NCBI GenBank assembly: GCA_037349315.1
Contig: JBAIAC010000019.1
Coordinates: forward strand, 21,682,001-21,746,000
Reading direction: 5' to 3'
Source: Chelydra serpentina
Lineage: Eukaryota > Chordata > Testudines > Chelydridae
Length of the DNA stretch: 64,000 nt
Part shown: one piece after another, positions 1 through 12,085 of the stretch
Layout: the number at the start of each line of letters is the position of its first letter
How positions within the stretch are numbered: the first letter of the stretch is position 1
Program-made: the position numbers and the translations under genes
The notes under the pieces: generated by a model
Told to the model about the DNA's origin: nothing
The model's database searches: none
Seen by the model: the letters and a program-made list of their open reading frames with translations, nothing else

Positions 1-1360
1 GAAGCATCCCAGCACTCGGGCTGATGCATAACAAGAAGTGAAATACACTAACATTTAAAACACACATTGTAAAATGCAGTAAACACATGAGGGACTGCTC
101 ACTCCTGCTCTCCCTGCAGAGAAGAATGCCAAAAAGGAGGTAGAGAAGAATGTCAAAAGGGGACGAGGCTCTGACACTCTCACACACATCTATTTCCTGT
201 TCCACGGGCCAGTGTAGAACCCAGCAAATCGGCTCCATCTTCTTAGACTGTTCACTTGCATAAGAAAGGAGCAGTCCCAGAGACTGCTTTAGGCACAGGG
301 ATTAACATTTTGGCCCCATAGAAGTCAAAACGAGTTTTGCCACTGATTTTAGCTGTAAAATCCTGGCCCCTTTTGACCAGTGCTCCTCTTGAGGGGGTGC
401 AGCTTCACTCTGCCCATTACACAGGACTGTGGTTTACAATCCACTGTCCAATCCATTCAGTTCAGCAAGGCAAATGACAGCAGCAGCTTTTAGATTACTC
501 TTCACCTCAACAGCCCCAGCAGTATGGAGCTGGAGGGTATGGAGCACACATGGTTGGACTGTGAATCTACTGCAGCTCCAGACTAGTATCATGCATGTGT
601 AAGACTGCATGGTAAAACTTTTGGAAAGAAAGAACTAATGGAGTCAAACCTCAGGACATTCTGTTACTAGTGAGGGGGAAATATGAGTACATTGAGACAC
701 TGGATTGAACGCAATTTGAAATTTATTATATCACTTTATAACTGCTGGTGGATGGGCAAATGAAAGTAAGACACCGCGTTTAAAGACAATCTTGTTATTC
801 TTGACAGATTGGTTGCTTTATATCATTTTGGAATGGCAAGAGTGAGCGAGATTACATTTATGTAACTTTGAGACTGCCAATAGAAGACAGAGTGAAATTA
901 GGTTAGTCCCATTTTGCAGTAAAAGGTATAAGTACATAGTGCTATGATGTGATGGGAGAGATGCACAGTATATGTGATAGATCTAAGATTATAAATGAAT
1001 TTTTGTGATTGTTGAAGATTTTTTATATATATAAAAATGATTTTCCTCCCTATTTGGCAATATTATAGGAAACTGATGTATCTTATACCTAAGGGGCAGC
1101 AAATGATTGAACCACCAAAAGTAAAGTGTCAGATATAGACAAACAATTATATTTTTGTATTATAGAAACTTTCCCTTGAAGGAGACTTGTTAAATTAGGA
1201 ATGTGGAACTAGGGGAGAATAAAGAAAAGTTACTAAATCATGCTACTCTGATACTTCCCATTTTGAGTGGAGTGTATGAATCATGAACAAGGCTGTGTTT
1301 GTCACAGCTATGACTTCAGTATCAAAAATCTTGATTTTTAAGGGGGTTTCCAGAAAACCT
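1..1360. other. Intergenic/intronic DNA, no gene seen
   Basis: This stretch is AT-rich. No open frame has coding character and I recognise no repeat family here. A short TA-rich run lies near 1020-1040. Confidence 0.5.
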
Positions 1361-1379
1361 TATCTCCTTGGCCCAGCCT

Positions 1380-2740
1380 GTCACAAGATTCCTCCATGAT
1401 TTTGTACAAATGTGGGTCTCTGAAGACTGCCACAGGGCTGGGGCCCCCAGGACCTCCAGACTCCTCAGCCAGCTGGCTCCTTAGGCTGCCTGACTCCCAA
1501 TGGGAAGCCCAGGGAACCGTAGCCCTGGGAGTCTGAAAGTCCTGAAGTCCCCAGCATCACAGCAAGTTCCATGAACCCTGTCCTAGGACTTCCTGAGTCT
1601 TGGTTCCATGGCAGAAATCCCAAAACCCTGGTTCAAGCCAAGTTTTTCCGAACTTCCAGACTCCCGGCAATGGAGACAAGAGCCAAGTCCAGGCTAAAGC
1701 CAGGGTGCCCAGGGGTTCCAGATCCTTGACAGGGAGCTCAGAGCCCCCAGGCTGTCAAAGCTCCTGTCTCCATGGCAGGTGGCCCAGATGTTAGGGCTGT
1801 CCTGGACCCATGGTCCCTGGAAACTCCAGCTCCCAGTAGCCAGCCAAGTGAGCTGGCAGGAAACCAGGAAGGAACCCTGCTTGTGATTGGACAAAAGTTC
1901 ATCGAATTTGAAAAATTTCCACAAAACAGTTCAGGTTCAACAAATAGGCATTTTCTGACAGAACTCTCACTGGAAAATTTCTGACCAGCTCTACTCTTGC
2001 ATTCTTTGCTGTGATAAAACCATGACTTTCCTAATTTTTGCAATGACAAACAATTGAACCGTGCTCCTCTAGCCCTTACTGACAGGGGAGTTGGGTGAGA
2101 CAAGGGGCTTAGCCATGTCAGCAGGGTTGCAAGTCTCTCCCTTTTGGTGGTCTTGTGTGCAGCTGAGTTCAGGTGGAACTCTGGGCACTCAGTTGTCCCT
2201 CACCGATTGATTGGGGACACGGGATGATTTATTAGCCAATGTCCCCCAACCCCACCCCAAAGGGATGTGGCCTTATATTATTTCTCTAGAGCACAGAATG
2301 CTATTCAGCACCCACCTTTCTTCCCCACCATCTCTGGGATTTGGTATGCTGCCATACTTTTTCTCAGTTGCTGTTGGATTTTGTGTTCTGCTCTGGAAAA
2401 AGATAGGAAGGAATTTTCCCACATCACAAAATTGGCAGCTGTTTTTTCACCTTCCTTAGAGCACGTAAGAAGTCTGGCTGGGGAGAAGGGATGGAGTGAT
2501 GTATTTGAATGTTTAAATGCCATCTGTTACAACTGTGAAACTACTATCCCCTGCGAGGTCTTTAAGGCCTTGCTAATCATTGCAGGACAAGGAGAGGATG
2601 CCACAGTATCTGGTGCAGAAAGCAACACCTCATCATCCCTCAGAAAAGGAAAGGACAAAGGTGAACTGCATAACTGTCTGAGTCCAAATCCATGGGGTGA
2701 TTTGGGTGGACTAGGGATTACCTCATTTTAAGGATTGTCT
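1380..2740. other. Moderately GC-rich non-coding stretch, probably an old repeat
   Basis: The part from 1430 to 1830 is rich in short CT/CCAG words such as cagactcc and cccaggg, and looks like decayed repeat sequence. Two overlapping open frames follow, 1738-2103 (minus, 121 codons) and 2267-2731 (plus, 154 codons). Neither shows a domain, a signal peptide or a family pattern I recognise. I treat the block as non-coding, with its exact nature unknown. Confidence 0.35.
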
Positions 2741-2933
2741 GTTAGGAAACCACACTGGGTTTTCTGTTGGATGGTTTGTGGAGAAGAAGGGAAGAATTGC
2801 CTGGCAGTTCCTCCTCTGGTTCTGCATGCTTCTAAGCCTTAAAGGCTTCCTTGCCTTAATTCTAAGCAACAATTTTATGATTTACTGTATATAATTTGTA
2901 AACATGTCATTGGAGCCAAACTGAAAAATAACT

Positions 2934-3066
2934 TGGGCCCTGATCCTGCAAAGATCTACACATGTGCTTGACTTTAAGCATTGCAAATAGTTGCATTGAC
3001 TTCAGTAGGACTGGTCACAATGCATAAAGTTAGCATTTGTGTAAGGCTTTGTGGGATCAGGGTCTT
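2934..3066. repeat. Short MITE-like repeat with inverted ends
   Basis: The segment starts with ggccctgatcctgca and ends with ggatcagggtc, so its ends are inverted copies. Between them are phrases common in old amniote interspersed repeats (tgacttcagtaggactg). Related wording recurs at 3480-3580, 4140-4205 and 59980-60080. It is probably an old non-autonomous DNA element; the family is not assigned. Confidence 0.55.
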
Positions 3067-4477
3067 ATACTTTTGTCCTCTCTGAAATTCATATAACATT
3101 CCTGTCAAAGGCAGTTGTTGGGTTTTTAAAACACTTTATGCTGAATTTCGAAGTTTCCCTTTCTGAATTGTGTCACTGAGTACAAAATTTGAGGTTTTGC
3201 ATTCGTTTTTTGTTTTTGTTTTAAATACAAATAAAATAGTTTTATAGCAAAACAATTGTAGATACGTGGAAATTCAAATTCCACCTTTGCGATAACATAC
3301 AAAGGGAAAAAAATCATTTACATCTGTTGGTACAGCTATGACCAGCAGTTAGTTTGTCAACATTTTCCCATTAACTTCAGCTACCACATTTTATTATAAA
3401 AGAAAATCTAGGGATTTGTAAACAAACACTTGAAACCTTTTTTAAAAAATTGACAATATAGAATAAGATCAGTCCAGTCCTGGCTAAGGGACTGATCTCA
3501 CAAATACTGACTACCAGGTGCAGTGTTTGACTTCAGTGGAACTGCTAACAACACTTGGATAAAAAAGTGTTTGCAGGATGAAGCTCTTAATCAAAAACAT
3601 TTTGGGACTTGAAGCAATGATACCCAAGGACCTGATTCTGTAAGATGTTGATCCTTAAAAGTTCAGAAAACTAGGGTTAGAGCACAAATTTCAGCCCTGG
3701 AACCAAATCCTCCTGAAGACTCATGAGAGAGTATTTGCATCAGCAAGATGAACACATTTGATTATAAACTTCATTGAGCATTTCTCTCTGAGACACCAAG
3801 TTTCTCAACTCGAATTAAAATGGGATCAGACCCATTGACTACAAAGAAACTGCATCTGTTTACACCAGCACTGAATTCTGGGTCAGGGGTTTGATTATAA
3901 ATATTTGCCTGACTTGAAATTTGGCCTACAAGGTTTAGCCTCAATTAGAAGTTTTAAATGGTTTAAATTTTCAATTTCAAAAAAAGTTTTCAAAATGTTT
4001 GAAATATAATGATGATCTATTATTTTGGAACAGTTAAGCCTATACAGTCACTCATTTAAAAAATTTTCTCATACAGTTAAAAATGACTTTAATTTAGTTC
4101 TCTACAGAATCTACTATCTTAAGTATAAGTAAATAAGACCTCACGAAGCCTTAACTTCAGAGAAACTACTCATGTGTGTAAGAGTTTGAGGGATCAGGGC
4201 CTAAGCTATGGAAAGATACATTTATTTACCTAAGAGATTAGATAGTTCTATCTTGGCAAGGTTATAATATGCATGCTTTTGGGGCAATTTTTTAAAATAT
4301 ATATTACCTGAGACTGGAATGCTTTCCTCTAGTAAATGCCAGATAATCTCCTGGAATATATTTATTTCTAAACAAAGACACATAAATTACACTTAAATAA
4401 TTACCAGGGCACTAGCAGAATTGTTAGGTCTGAAAGTTACAGTAACTTAACATTTGCCTCCTTTGTGGTTTAAGGAT
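3067..4477. other. AT-rich DNA, no gene seen
   Basis: I see only degraded fragments of the repeat that starts at 2934 (about 3480-3580 and 4140-4205). No exon or intact element is recognisable. Confidence 0.45.
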
Positions 4478-4630
4478 TTCTACTTCTACTTCTACTTCTA
4501 CCTTCCCTTCCTCCCCCCCCACCCCCCTGTTGTTACTGCAGCATGAAATTTTGGCACATTTTTCTTGGGAGACACAAATAGTGCAGTAGATGGTAGAGAT
4601 TTTCTCTCTCTCTCTCTCTCTCTCGCTCTC
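4478..4630. repeat. Simple-repeat cluster: (CTTCTA)n, C-run and (TC)n
   Basis: Tandem ttctac units lie at 4478-4502. They are followed by a C-rich run at about 4506-4527 and a TC dinucleotide tract at about 4602-4630. The short frames over this region come from the low-complexity sequence. Confidence 0.85.
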
Positions 4631-5330
4631 CTGTATGCATGCCATAGGTTTTTCAGTGCCTCCAGGACTCTGACATTCTCTGTGAGGGAAAGTTTGTTTT
4701 GTATTTTAATCACAGTTGGAATCTTAATTGCGAATACTAGAAGAAAACTCCAGCTTGTATCCTGGGGGCTTCAGTTGCTGATAGTTTGTGCACTGAATAG
4801 GACGCATTTTGCAATTATTAATGTCTAACAACCAGCAGAATGGTTTCACACCTCTGATTGGCAATTGCTTCAGGCTAGTTGGCAAGCTGCTTCAGGCTAG
4901 TTTTAGCTTATTGTTTTTTCCACGTGGACATCCTGCTTAACAGGATAAAGGTAATTGACCATCCTGCTGTATCAGCAGTATGGTCCATAGCAATGAATGG
5001 AGACAAATACATTCACAGGGAATCAGCCTTATAGAGCAGGCATTCTTTGTCTTCACATCCTAGTAAAGGGTTGGGTACACATACCCAATTTTTCAAATCC
5101 GATTTTTTGACACTGGTTCCAAGGAGAGCTAGAAAATGTAACAAGCATATACAGTTCTCCCAAATCAGGCATGCAGACTTGGGTTAGTTCAACCATCTGC
5201 TTAGAGCTAAAATGTGTCTTCTCATTTGTCCCAGCCAGAAGGCATTAATAGGAACAAAGTCCATAGGGAATCATGTATGCTATATGTATTGATAAGACCA
5301 CTTCCTCACATTATCAAAGTGGGAAGATAG
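4631..5330. other. Unassigned DNA with one small tandem duplication
   Basis: No gene is seen. The phrase gcttcaggctagtt occurs twice, at about 4868 and 4892, as a short tandem duplication. The rest is unclassified. Confidence 0.4.
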
Positions 5331-5339
5331 TGAGTAACA

Positions 5340-6791
5340 AAGTGCTCAGAGTATTTAAAAGCATACATGAATGTTAATTAAAGAGCAGCATAGTGTAACC
5401 TGCATACACCAGACTCAGTCTACATGACTATTTTCTGGCCATATTTAGGTATTAGTATTACCAACAAGAGTTGATTGGAGAACATGACAGCACCATATTC
5501 CATCAGAATATGCAGTTGTAAGGTAATATTTATGTGTTTGGTTGGTAACTGTAAAAGTGTTTGCTCTGAAACTATAAACAGAGTCAGGAGAGAAGCACTA
5601 CCAAGTGTGAAATATTAGTTTACCACAGGAGGTGTCATAGGCATCAACTCCAGGGTTGGAGCACCCAAGGAAAAAACTTAGCGGGTGCTTAGCACCCACC
5701 CGCAGCCAAATTCCCTTCCCTCCCCCCACTCCCACCTGCCAGCGGCCCCCACCAATCAACTCCTCCCCCTCCCTCCCAGTGCCTCCTGCATGCCATGGAA
5801 CAGCTGTTCTGCAGCATGCAGGAGGCTCTGGGTGGGAGGGAGGAGGAGTGGGGATGGGGTGCAGGCAGAGCAGGGGTGGGAAGAGGCAGGGCAGGGGTGG
5901 AGCCTTGGGGGAAGGGGTGGAGTGTGGGTGGGGGCAAGGGTGGGAAGAGGCAGGGCAGGGATGTGGACTTGGGGGGAAGGGCCTCAGGCTGAGCAGGGGT
6001 TGAACACCCCCATGGAAAATTAGAAACCGGCACCTGTGGAAGGTGTCATCTCCTCTCCAACAAAAGAAGGCCCATAGACACCAGACAAGCCATCGTGGAA
6101 CATCAGTGGACAAAACACTTTGTTGATTAGTCCCCCAACATCCATGAAGAGGAGATGTGCATAAGCACTTGTCCCACCAGCTTGAACTCTGGGGGAAGAG
6201 AATAAAAATCTTTGTCAAAATGAAATTACTATCTCTCTGCTGCTTGAACTCTGAGGGGCAAAGATTTCTAGGCAAACAAGTATCCCCCAGCTGTTTGGCC
6301 TGGGTTAGCCTTAGAGTTTGCATCTTACAGCAGCCTCTACTACCGTTTGGAACCTAAAACTGCAACTCATTGATGTGCGTGTGTTTAACAGCTTTAACCT
6401 TGTAAATAACTTTCTTACTTCTTTTCTTAGTTAATAAATCTTTAGACAGTTTAATATAGGACTGACTACAAACGTTGTCTTTGATGCGAGATTTAAGGTG
6501 CAATTGACCGATCCTTTGGGACTGGGAGTAACCTTGAATTTTGTGATTTTTGGTATGAAGGACCATCTATCACAAAGGCAAGCTTGCCTCAGTGGCAAGA
6601 TAGAACAGATTACACCAAGGGACTGTCTGTGATTCCATGTGAAAGGTAGTTATAGTGCTTGATAAGTTCCCACTTGATGGTTGGAGAAATCTAACTATAG
6701 AACACAGAAGCAGTTTGGGGTTTGTGCCCTAGTTTGTAACAGTCTGCCCTGAGGTTAGTACTCATGTTCATGAGCTACTCTAGACAACTTG
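5340..6791 (+). mobile_element. Old LTR (endogenous-retrovirus type), split by a hAT MITE
   Basis: From 6039 to about 6791 the sequence has LTR-like order. A TATA-like gaataaaaat lies near 6200, and an AATAAA signal in ttaataaatc at 6433-6438, some 235 bases later. A GT-containing stretch follows, then a tail ending ...gacaacttgaca. The same promoter-to-polyA layout is seen in the cleaner LTR at 47629-48817, though the sequence differs. Upstream sequence before 5636 continues the LTR: removing the MITE at 5636-6038 rejoins ...ggaggtgt with ...catctcc. The 5' edge is unclear. I remember similar LTRs from turtles. No viral gene is present. Confidence 0.55.
5636..6038. mobile_element. 403-bp GC-rich hAT-type MITE inserted in the LTR
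   Basis: The ends are short inverted repeats: cataggcatc on the left and ggcacctgtg on the right, which is cacaggtgcc reversed. They are flanked by 8-bp direct repeats ggaggtgt (5628-5635) and gaaggtgt (6039-6046), 7 of 8 identical. Eight-base duplications are typical of hAT transposons. The interior is strongly purine/pyrimidine skewed, and near 5778-5830 holds an internal inverted repeat (cctcctgcatgc ... gcatgcaggagg). It has no transposase, so it is non-autonomous. The long open frames over it (for example the 241-codon minus frame) come from GC-rich low-stop sequence and are not genes. Confidence 0.75.
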
Positions 6792-6861
6792 ACATCTATT
6801 CTGACATTTTCTGAATGAAACACTACTGAGAATTAAAGGGCTGTAATTTAGCAGAAAAAGG

Positions 6862-7130
6862 CATAACAAGAACCATTGACTGGAAGCTGAAGCCAGACAA
6901 ATTCAAATTGGAAACAAGGTACGCATTTTTAACAGTGTGGGTGATTAACCATTGGAACAAACTACTAAGCAAAGTGTGGATTCTCAATTTCTTGATTTCT
7001 ACACATCAAGATTGAATGCCTTACTGCTTATTGGACTCAATTTGGGATACCTGGGTGCAATTTAAGGGCTTGTGATATGTAAGAGATCAGACTAGATAGT
7101 CCAATAGTCTCTTCTGGCCTTAGATGCTGC
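6862..7130 (+). mobile_element. CR1 LINE, 3' end fragment
   Basis: The segment contains the usual CR1 tail wording, agatcagactagatagtcc followed by tcttctggcctta, just before 7130. Upstream, 6862-7000 resembles the C-terminal end of CR1 ORF2 and its 3' UTR (accattggaacaaactac). It is 5' truncated, as is normal for CR1. Confidence 0.8.
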
Positions 7131-7308
7131 GGGTTTTTTTGTTTTGAATTTTCTTATTTTGTATTGAACAATCCACATCTCTTCCCCCGCCCCACCCCCA
7201 CAAATTTTCCTTTGAGAACTTCAGTGTTTTCGGTTTTTGCTCAGATTCAGAATGAAGCCAAATTAGAAATCTTTCATGAAACGGAATTTCCATCCTCTGC
7301 ACATCCTC

Positions 7309-7620
7309 TGTTACCAACCTTCAACATTCAAAAATCATGAGCTGAGCCCCAAAAGCCATGAGACTGGCTTACAAGTCCTGAGACTTTAAATTATAATAAA
7401 TATTGGGTTCTTTTTATTTGATTTCTGGTTTTTGGACCTTCAAGGCTCACATTTTCAAGCTTTTTCTGTAACCTTGAGGGCTAGAAACTTTGTTTGTTTG
7501 TTTGTTTGTTTGTTTGTTTGTTTGAAGAAAAGCTGAAATTCTTGCACAACATGACTGGGGACTGGGATTTTAAGAAAAATACCAAATATTTATTATCACA
7601 AAATCATGAGTTGGCAAAAC
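7309..7620. repeat. Decayed MITE-like repeat with an internal (TTTG)n tract
   Basis: The left part (7312-7485) and right part (7525-7620) both carry aaaatcatgag-type words. The outer ends ttaccaacctt and (reversed) ttgccaactca look like degenerate inverted ends. A (TTTG)n microsatellite of about nine units lies between them at 7489-7524. The family is not assigned. Confidence 0.45.
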
Positions 7621-8039
7621 TGAGGTATCAAACATATGTGGACAGTCTGCACACTATTGTATATGTTGACAAGCCTTCCCAAGCAGATTTCCTTCCCCCA
7701 TAGGTTCCTTTGCATTTGGATAGCTCAATATCAGGATACCATACAGCTTTCTTTCAAAGATTTCTACAAAGCACTAACAGATCCAGATCTGTAATCATCT
7801 ACCAGACCTCATCAGAAAAGATTCTTATCAGTCATACCCGCCTACTCAAAACTTGTCTAGAACTAACTTCACTCCCACCCCTTTTCATTGACAGATATGT
7901 ACAGACTAATCAGCCAGCAAATCTCCTTGCATAACTATGTAATCACTCTAGATGTCTTTGCTTTTGCTTTTAGCCACCCCTTTTGCCTTCTCCTTGTCCC
8001 AGCATCAGTTACCCCAGCACTTACTTGCCCCTATTCTTA

Positions 8040-8200
8040 GGGACACATTTTAAAATATATTTAGGTACCTAAAAATGCAGACAGGTGCCTAGTGGGAATT
8101 GATTAATGGGACTTAGGTGCCTAGTTATTCTTGGAAATCCCACTAGACTCCTAAAGATGCAACTAAGCATCAAAATACCTTTAAAAATCTAGCCCTTTGG
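8040..8200. repeat. Old interspersed repeat with ggtgcctag/taggcacc words
   Basis: Repeated phrases such as ggtgcctag and cacttaggtgcc appear in inverted arrangement around 8070-8165. The same wording occurs at 53960-54115 and 57440-57765. It is probably an old non-autonomous DNA element with foldback character. Confidence 0.5.
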
Positions 8201-8932
8201 CCTTGATAAGTGTAACAAAGAGTAAGATTAGATAGGCACCTACCAATGTAACTATGGTTATTAGTTACAGGAGAACAAAATGAGAAGCAAATTGATTGTG
8301 TTACAAAGGGAAGGTCAGGTGTATAAACAAACTGGTCAGCCATACATAGACACATTGACAAAATTTAAATGATAGTTATAGACAATGGTCTGGGGATTCT
8401 GAATCTTGTCTAACTAAAGTGATTGCAAAGTATAACCACATACATTGTATTTGATTCCATTGCAGTTAATGTAATATATATTTTCTATACAGGAGGTACT
8501 ATACCCTTCAGGAGGTACTATAGCCAAGAGACAAGCTTTTCTCGTATTCAAGAGCTAATATGTAAATCCTGTTTTATCCAGCCCATGTGGCAATAAAGAT
8601 CATGAAGAACTATTAAGCAGCTTGCACAACATCCAATCCCAAATTCTAACAGCAACATTAGTTGCAGCTGGAGAAGGGAGAGAAAAATTAGCTCTAGCAC
8701 TAATTGATTAAACAATGTTCATATGAAAAGTATTTCCATGATATGTAGTATACCACTTAAAATGTGTTGCTTTTAAAATTATAAATATGCACATGATAAT
8801 ATGGCCAATATTAATACCCAAAAGACACAAAATTAAGAGAGGGAATGTATGGGAGGCAACAATGATGATGAAGCTCACAGAATTTATTAAAGGTTGCTTG
8901 AAGATTTTGGACCTCATTTTCCATCACCTAAG

Positions 8933-9056
8933 TAGGGTGACCAGATGTCCCGATTTTATAGGGACTGTCCCGATTTTTGGGTCTTTTTTTTAATATAGGC
9001 TCCTATTATCCCCAACCCCCGTCCCGATTTTTCACACTTGCTGTCTGGTCACCCTA
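8933..9056 (+). mobile_element. 124-bp hAT-type MITE (TAGGGTGACCAG family), copy 1
   Basis: It begins tagggtgaccaga and ends tctggtcacccta, a perfect 13-base inverted terminal repeat. The interior has inverted cccgatttt words. The flanking 8-mers cacctaag (8925-8932) and cgtataag (9057-9064) match at 5 of 8 positions, a decayed target duplication. A second copy of the same length at 39929-40052 has a perfect 8-bp duplication, which supports the hAT assignment. I know this sequence as very common in turtle genomes. Confidence 0.85.
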
Positions 9057-9505
9057 CGTATAAGTAAAGTAGTCAAGTAATAATCCATCACCCAGTGTCA
9101 TGCCCCATCTTTCAGCAACCTTTCTGCACTCTGGTGAGCTCCACTCGCACTCCATATTTCATCATGACAAAAGCAGCAAGGATATTAATTCAGCTCTTCT
9201 TGGCTCTGAAAAACCAGTAGGAGACAATAGCATCTATGCTATGTGCTGTGCAAACACAAAGGCAAACACAAAACAAAAAGGCAGTTCCTGCCCATTACGT
9301 TTGAATGCAAACCTTTCTGTTGTGAATATACGTGTTTTGTTAAACAGTATCTGAACTATTTGAATCTCACACTTACCATCCTGTACTTCACGTGTTGGCC
9401 CTTCATCTCCCCCCGCTTTGTCTTTCTGAGGAACAATACTGGCTCCACAGGTTGCAGATTTGACAGGAACGGGGACTGGAACTGACGTGGTCAGAGACTC
9501 TCCTA

Positions 9506-9793
9506 GGCTTTGTCTTCACTGACCTAAGGTTTTTTACTGCAAGACAAGTAACATGCAATAGTTACATCACTGCAAAATGTTATGTGGAGACAAGGCACTT
9601 GTAGTGTTTACATTGAGGTAGGAAGATTCACTCAGCACTATCGTCCTTGTTCATGATTGACCTCACCTAATTTACCCCACAGTAAACACTACAAGTGCCT
9701 CGTCTCCACTATAATTTTACAGGCTATCCAATGTGCATTAGTTATCCTGTGGTAAAAACACTTCCTTTTTTTTTGTCAGTGAAGAGAAAGCTC
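9506..9793. mobile_element. Foldback MITE of about 288 bp
   Basis: The outer inverted ends are ctttgtcttcactgac (left) and gtcagtgaagagaaag (right). A second, inner pair is 26 bases long at 9586-9611 and 9682-9707, identical at 25 positions. There is no coding capacity. No clear target duplication was found, so the superfamily is open. Confidence 0.75.
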
Positions 9794-9799
9794 CAGAGG

Positions 9800-10957
9800 T
9801 GCTGTTTCCTCCATACCCAGGCTTGGAAAACACCTATTGGATGGTCCTGAGGGAACAACACAGGGGAGAGAAGAAAACTACAACTCACCCTAAAAACAGG
9901 GCTGCAGTTCCACTCGCATCAATAGCTGTTTGATCTGAGCCATCACTTCAGGATTGAACCTGCAACACATAATAAAAAAATAATAATATTTGTCAGATAC
10001 ATAAAACAACAACAAAGAAGTAACTTACTTCATCCAGCACTGTTACCCTGTAATGATGGTGCTCACCATAATAAATGCAAGGATTCTGAAACCAGAGACA
10101 GGCACAGAGGTGCACTATTGCTACAGTCCACCAGGGCATTTCCAGAAATATAAGGACACACGTATGAAACCTCTCTCAGAACAGACCCAATTATTAGAAC
10201 AAACCACTGGAACTTCATATTGTAAATGAGATGTATCTAGATACATAAAATATCTTAAATAACATCACAGACAAACCTGACATTCCACTATGAAGACAAA
10301 GTGTCAATTTTTGTTGTTCTTGTAATTTAATAGAAAAATGCCATTTTATGTATTAAATCACACCAAATTATGATTCAAGACCTACTGTGTTCTTCTGGCA
10401 ATTTTCCAAGAACCTGCACCTGCTCTGTGTCAGAAATTGTGCAATATGGTAGTGCTCATGTTACTCTAATACAGCAACATGTGCAAGGACTGCTGTGTCC
10501 ACAGCCATGACACAAATATTTTCCCTCAAAATGGTCTGCAATACAAATGGAGAATTTGGTCTACAGAATGTTTACTTTTCTTTTTTCTTCAACATCTGCT
10601 ATAAATTTGGAAGGAAAATACATATCCCACAGTTGATAAAATATACTATGGAACAAAATAACAGTCTCTTTAATTTGTTCTTTACTCTTTTAGGTTTTAT
10701 ACTATTAGAGAGAGAGAGAACACTCTTCTTTAGTAATAAAGACCTCAGCACTACATCCCTGAAGTGTGAATCAAGCATGTAAACAATTATTTTTATTACT
10801 TGCCTATTTAAACAGTGGAACAGAAGTTTAAAATAATGAATTCATATGTGTAATATCACAGTTAACTATGATACTTGACAGATATTTCATAAAATATCAC
10901 AAAGTAACATGTGAAGTACATGTACGCTAAGTTGCTGTAAACATCAGTTGACATGCC
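9800..10957. other. AT-rich DNA, no gene seen
   Basis: No repeat that I can name and no exon. The 95-codon frame at 10495-10782 has no recognisable domain and is AT-driven. Confidence 0.45.
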
Positions 10958-10960
10958 TGA

Positions 10961-11063
10961 CATTTCTTGGTGGTCTGAATTCAGTTTTATATTTCAAAGG
11001 CTATGAATGGAAACAGCTTTACAGTTGCTGTTGTGTTTTCTTGCCTGAAAGAATGCTTTAACA
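10961..11063 (+). repeat. Diverged direct repeat, copy A
   Basis: This segment aligns by eye to 14302-14405 at roughly 80% identity. Shared words are ggtggtctga, tatgaatgga, ttacagttgct and cttgaaagaa. The two copies are 3.3 kb apart in the same orientation. They could be members of an unnamed interspersed repeat or an old local duplication. Confidence 0.6.
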
Positions 11064-11917
11064 ATTCTGAAATGGGCAAGCTTTCATGTTTTTTGCTGAA
11101 CCATCTCCCTCATCTGACAAGAGACTAATTAGTTACATTTACAGCAATATTTAAAATGGGAATAATCCAACTTTTTCGAGTGTGAACATATATATCATTC
11201 ACAGTTCTCTGTATTAAGCCAGTCGATTGTTTTTCTCTGCTGGATTCAACCCTGTGTCTTTTTAATATTTCTTAATGGGATTTTTGTTCAATTAAAAGTA
11301 TGCATGACATACTTACTAAATTATGCGTCAGTTTGCAGCAATTGTTATTTCTAGCAATGTAATAGTCTGAACAGAAAAACTTTGCCATAACTGTCCGCTT
11401 CTCTCTGGCACAAACCAATTACCAGAATTCAGACTTATCTGACAACAGCTGTAGTGATAGATTCTAAAACAAAACAGTTTCAAAATGCTACTTTAGAAAA
11501 CATAAATCTATCCTGGTTATAACTAGATGTTAGCATGTGATCATGGAAAATAACATCAACTTCTGATTTCAGCACAACAGTCTTCTCCCCAAGACCTGCT
11601 CAAACTCTTCATCTGTCAGAGAGATGTTGAATTAACTTGAATAAACTGATTTGTATTTGGAAATTAAGTTACTGGTACTTGATTTTTGGGGTCCATTACT
11701 CATGCTTGACAACACTACTGTTTCCTAGGGGCCCAATACAGCAAAAGCAAAAACAAATCACCACAGCTGACTTAGCACAATGGAAGCAGAATTTTTCAAA
11801 GTTTTCCACTATAGAAGCCACATAACTTTTCTGAAATCAGCCCAACAGTATTTTGACTGATGGTGCCAAAACAAGCTCCTATTCTCGTAAAGGTTGTGCA
11901 GTGTGTGTATCTCTGTG

Positions 11918-12035
11918 CATAGGTGCTAGAACTAGGGGTGCTGCCGCACCCCCAGGCTTGGAGTAGTAATAACAACCCAAACACACGGTTTCCGCCTTCA
12001 GCACCCCCACTATAAAAATTGTTCCAGCACCACTG
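11918..12035 (+). mobile_element. 118-bp hAT-type MITE (GTGCTGGAAC family), copy 1
   Basis: The left end cataggtgctagaact and right end gttccagcaccactg form inverted repeats. The element is flanked by a perfect 8-bp duplication, tctctgtg, at 11910-11917 and 12036-12043. A related copy lies at 57542-57679. The interior holds a short inverted ggggtgc/gcacccc pair. No coding capacity. Confidence 0.88.
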
Positions 12036-12085
12036 TCTCTGTGTGTATATATATACACATACACATGCGTGCACACAATTGTGTG
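12036..12085. repeat. Alternating purine-pyrimidine simple repeat
   Basis: Directly next to the MITE is a gt/at/ac alternating tract (gtgtgtatatatatacacat and on). It is low-complexity DNA with potential to adopt unusual structure. Confidence 0.7.

Noticed and set aside
2267..2731. 154-codon plus frame
   Set aside because: I considered an exon of a host gene, but there is no recognisable domain, no convincing splice sites and no related neighbour.
4424..4713. Arg/Glu-rich minus frames over the TC tract
   Set aside because: The RERERE peptide is simply the translation of a (TC)n simple repeat.
5598..6323. 241-codon open frame on the minus strand
   Set aside because: It runs across a hAT MITE and both LTR flanks, is rich in proline, serine and histidine from low-complexity DNA, and has no domain.
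7489..7524. Regular 4-base spacing considered as a CRISPR-like or regulatory array
   Set aside because: It is a plain (TTTG)n microsatellite without spacers; CRISPR arrays are not expected in an animal genome.
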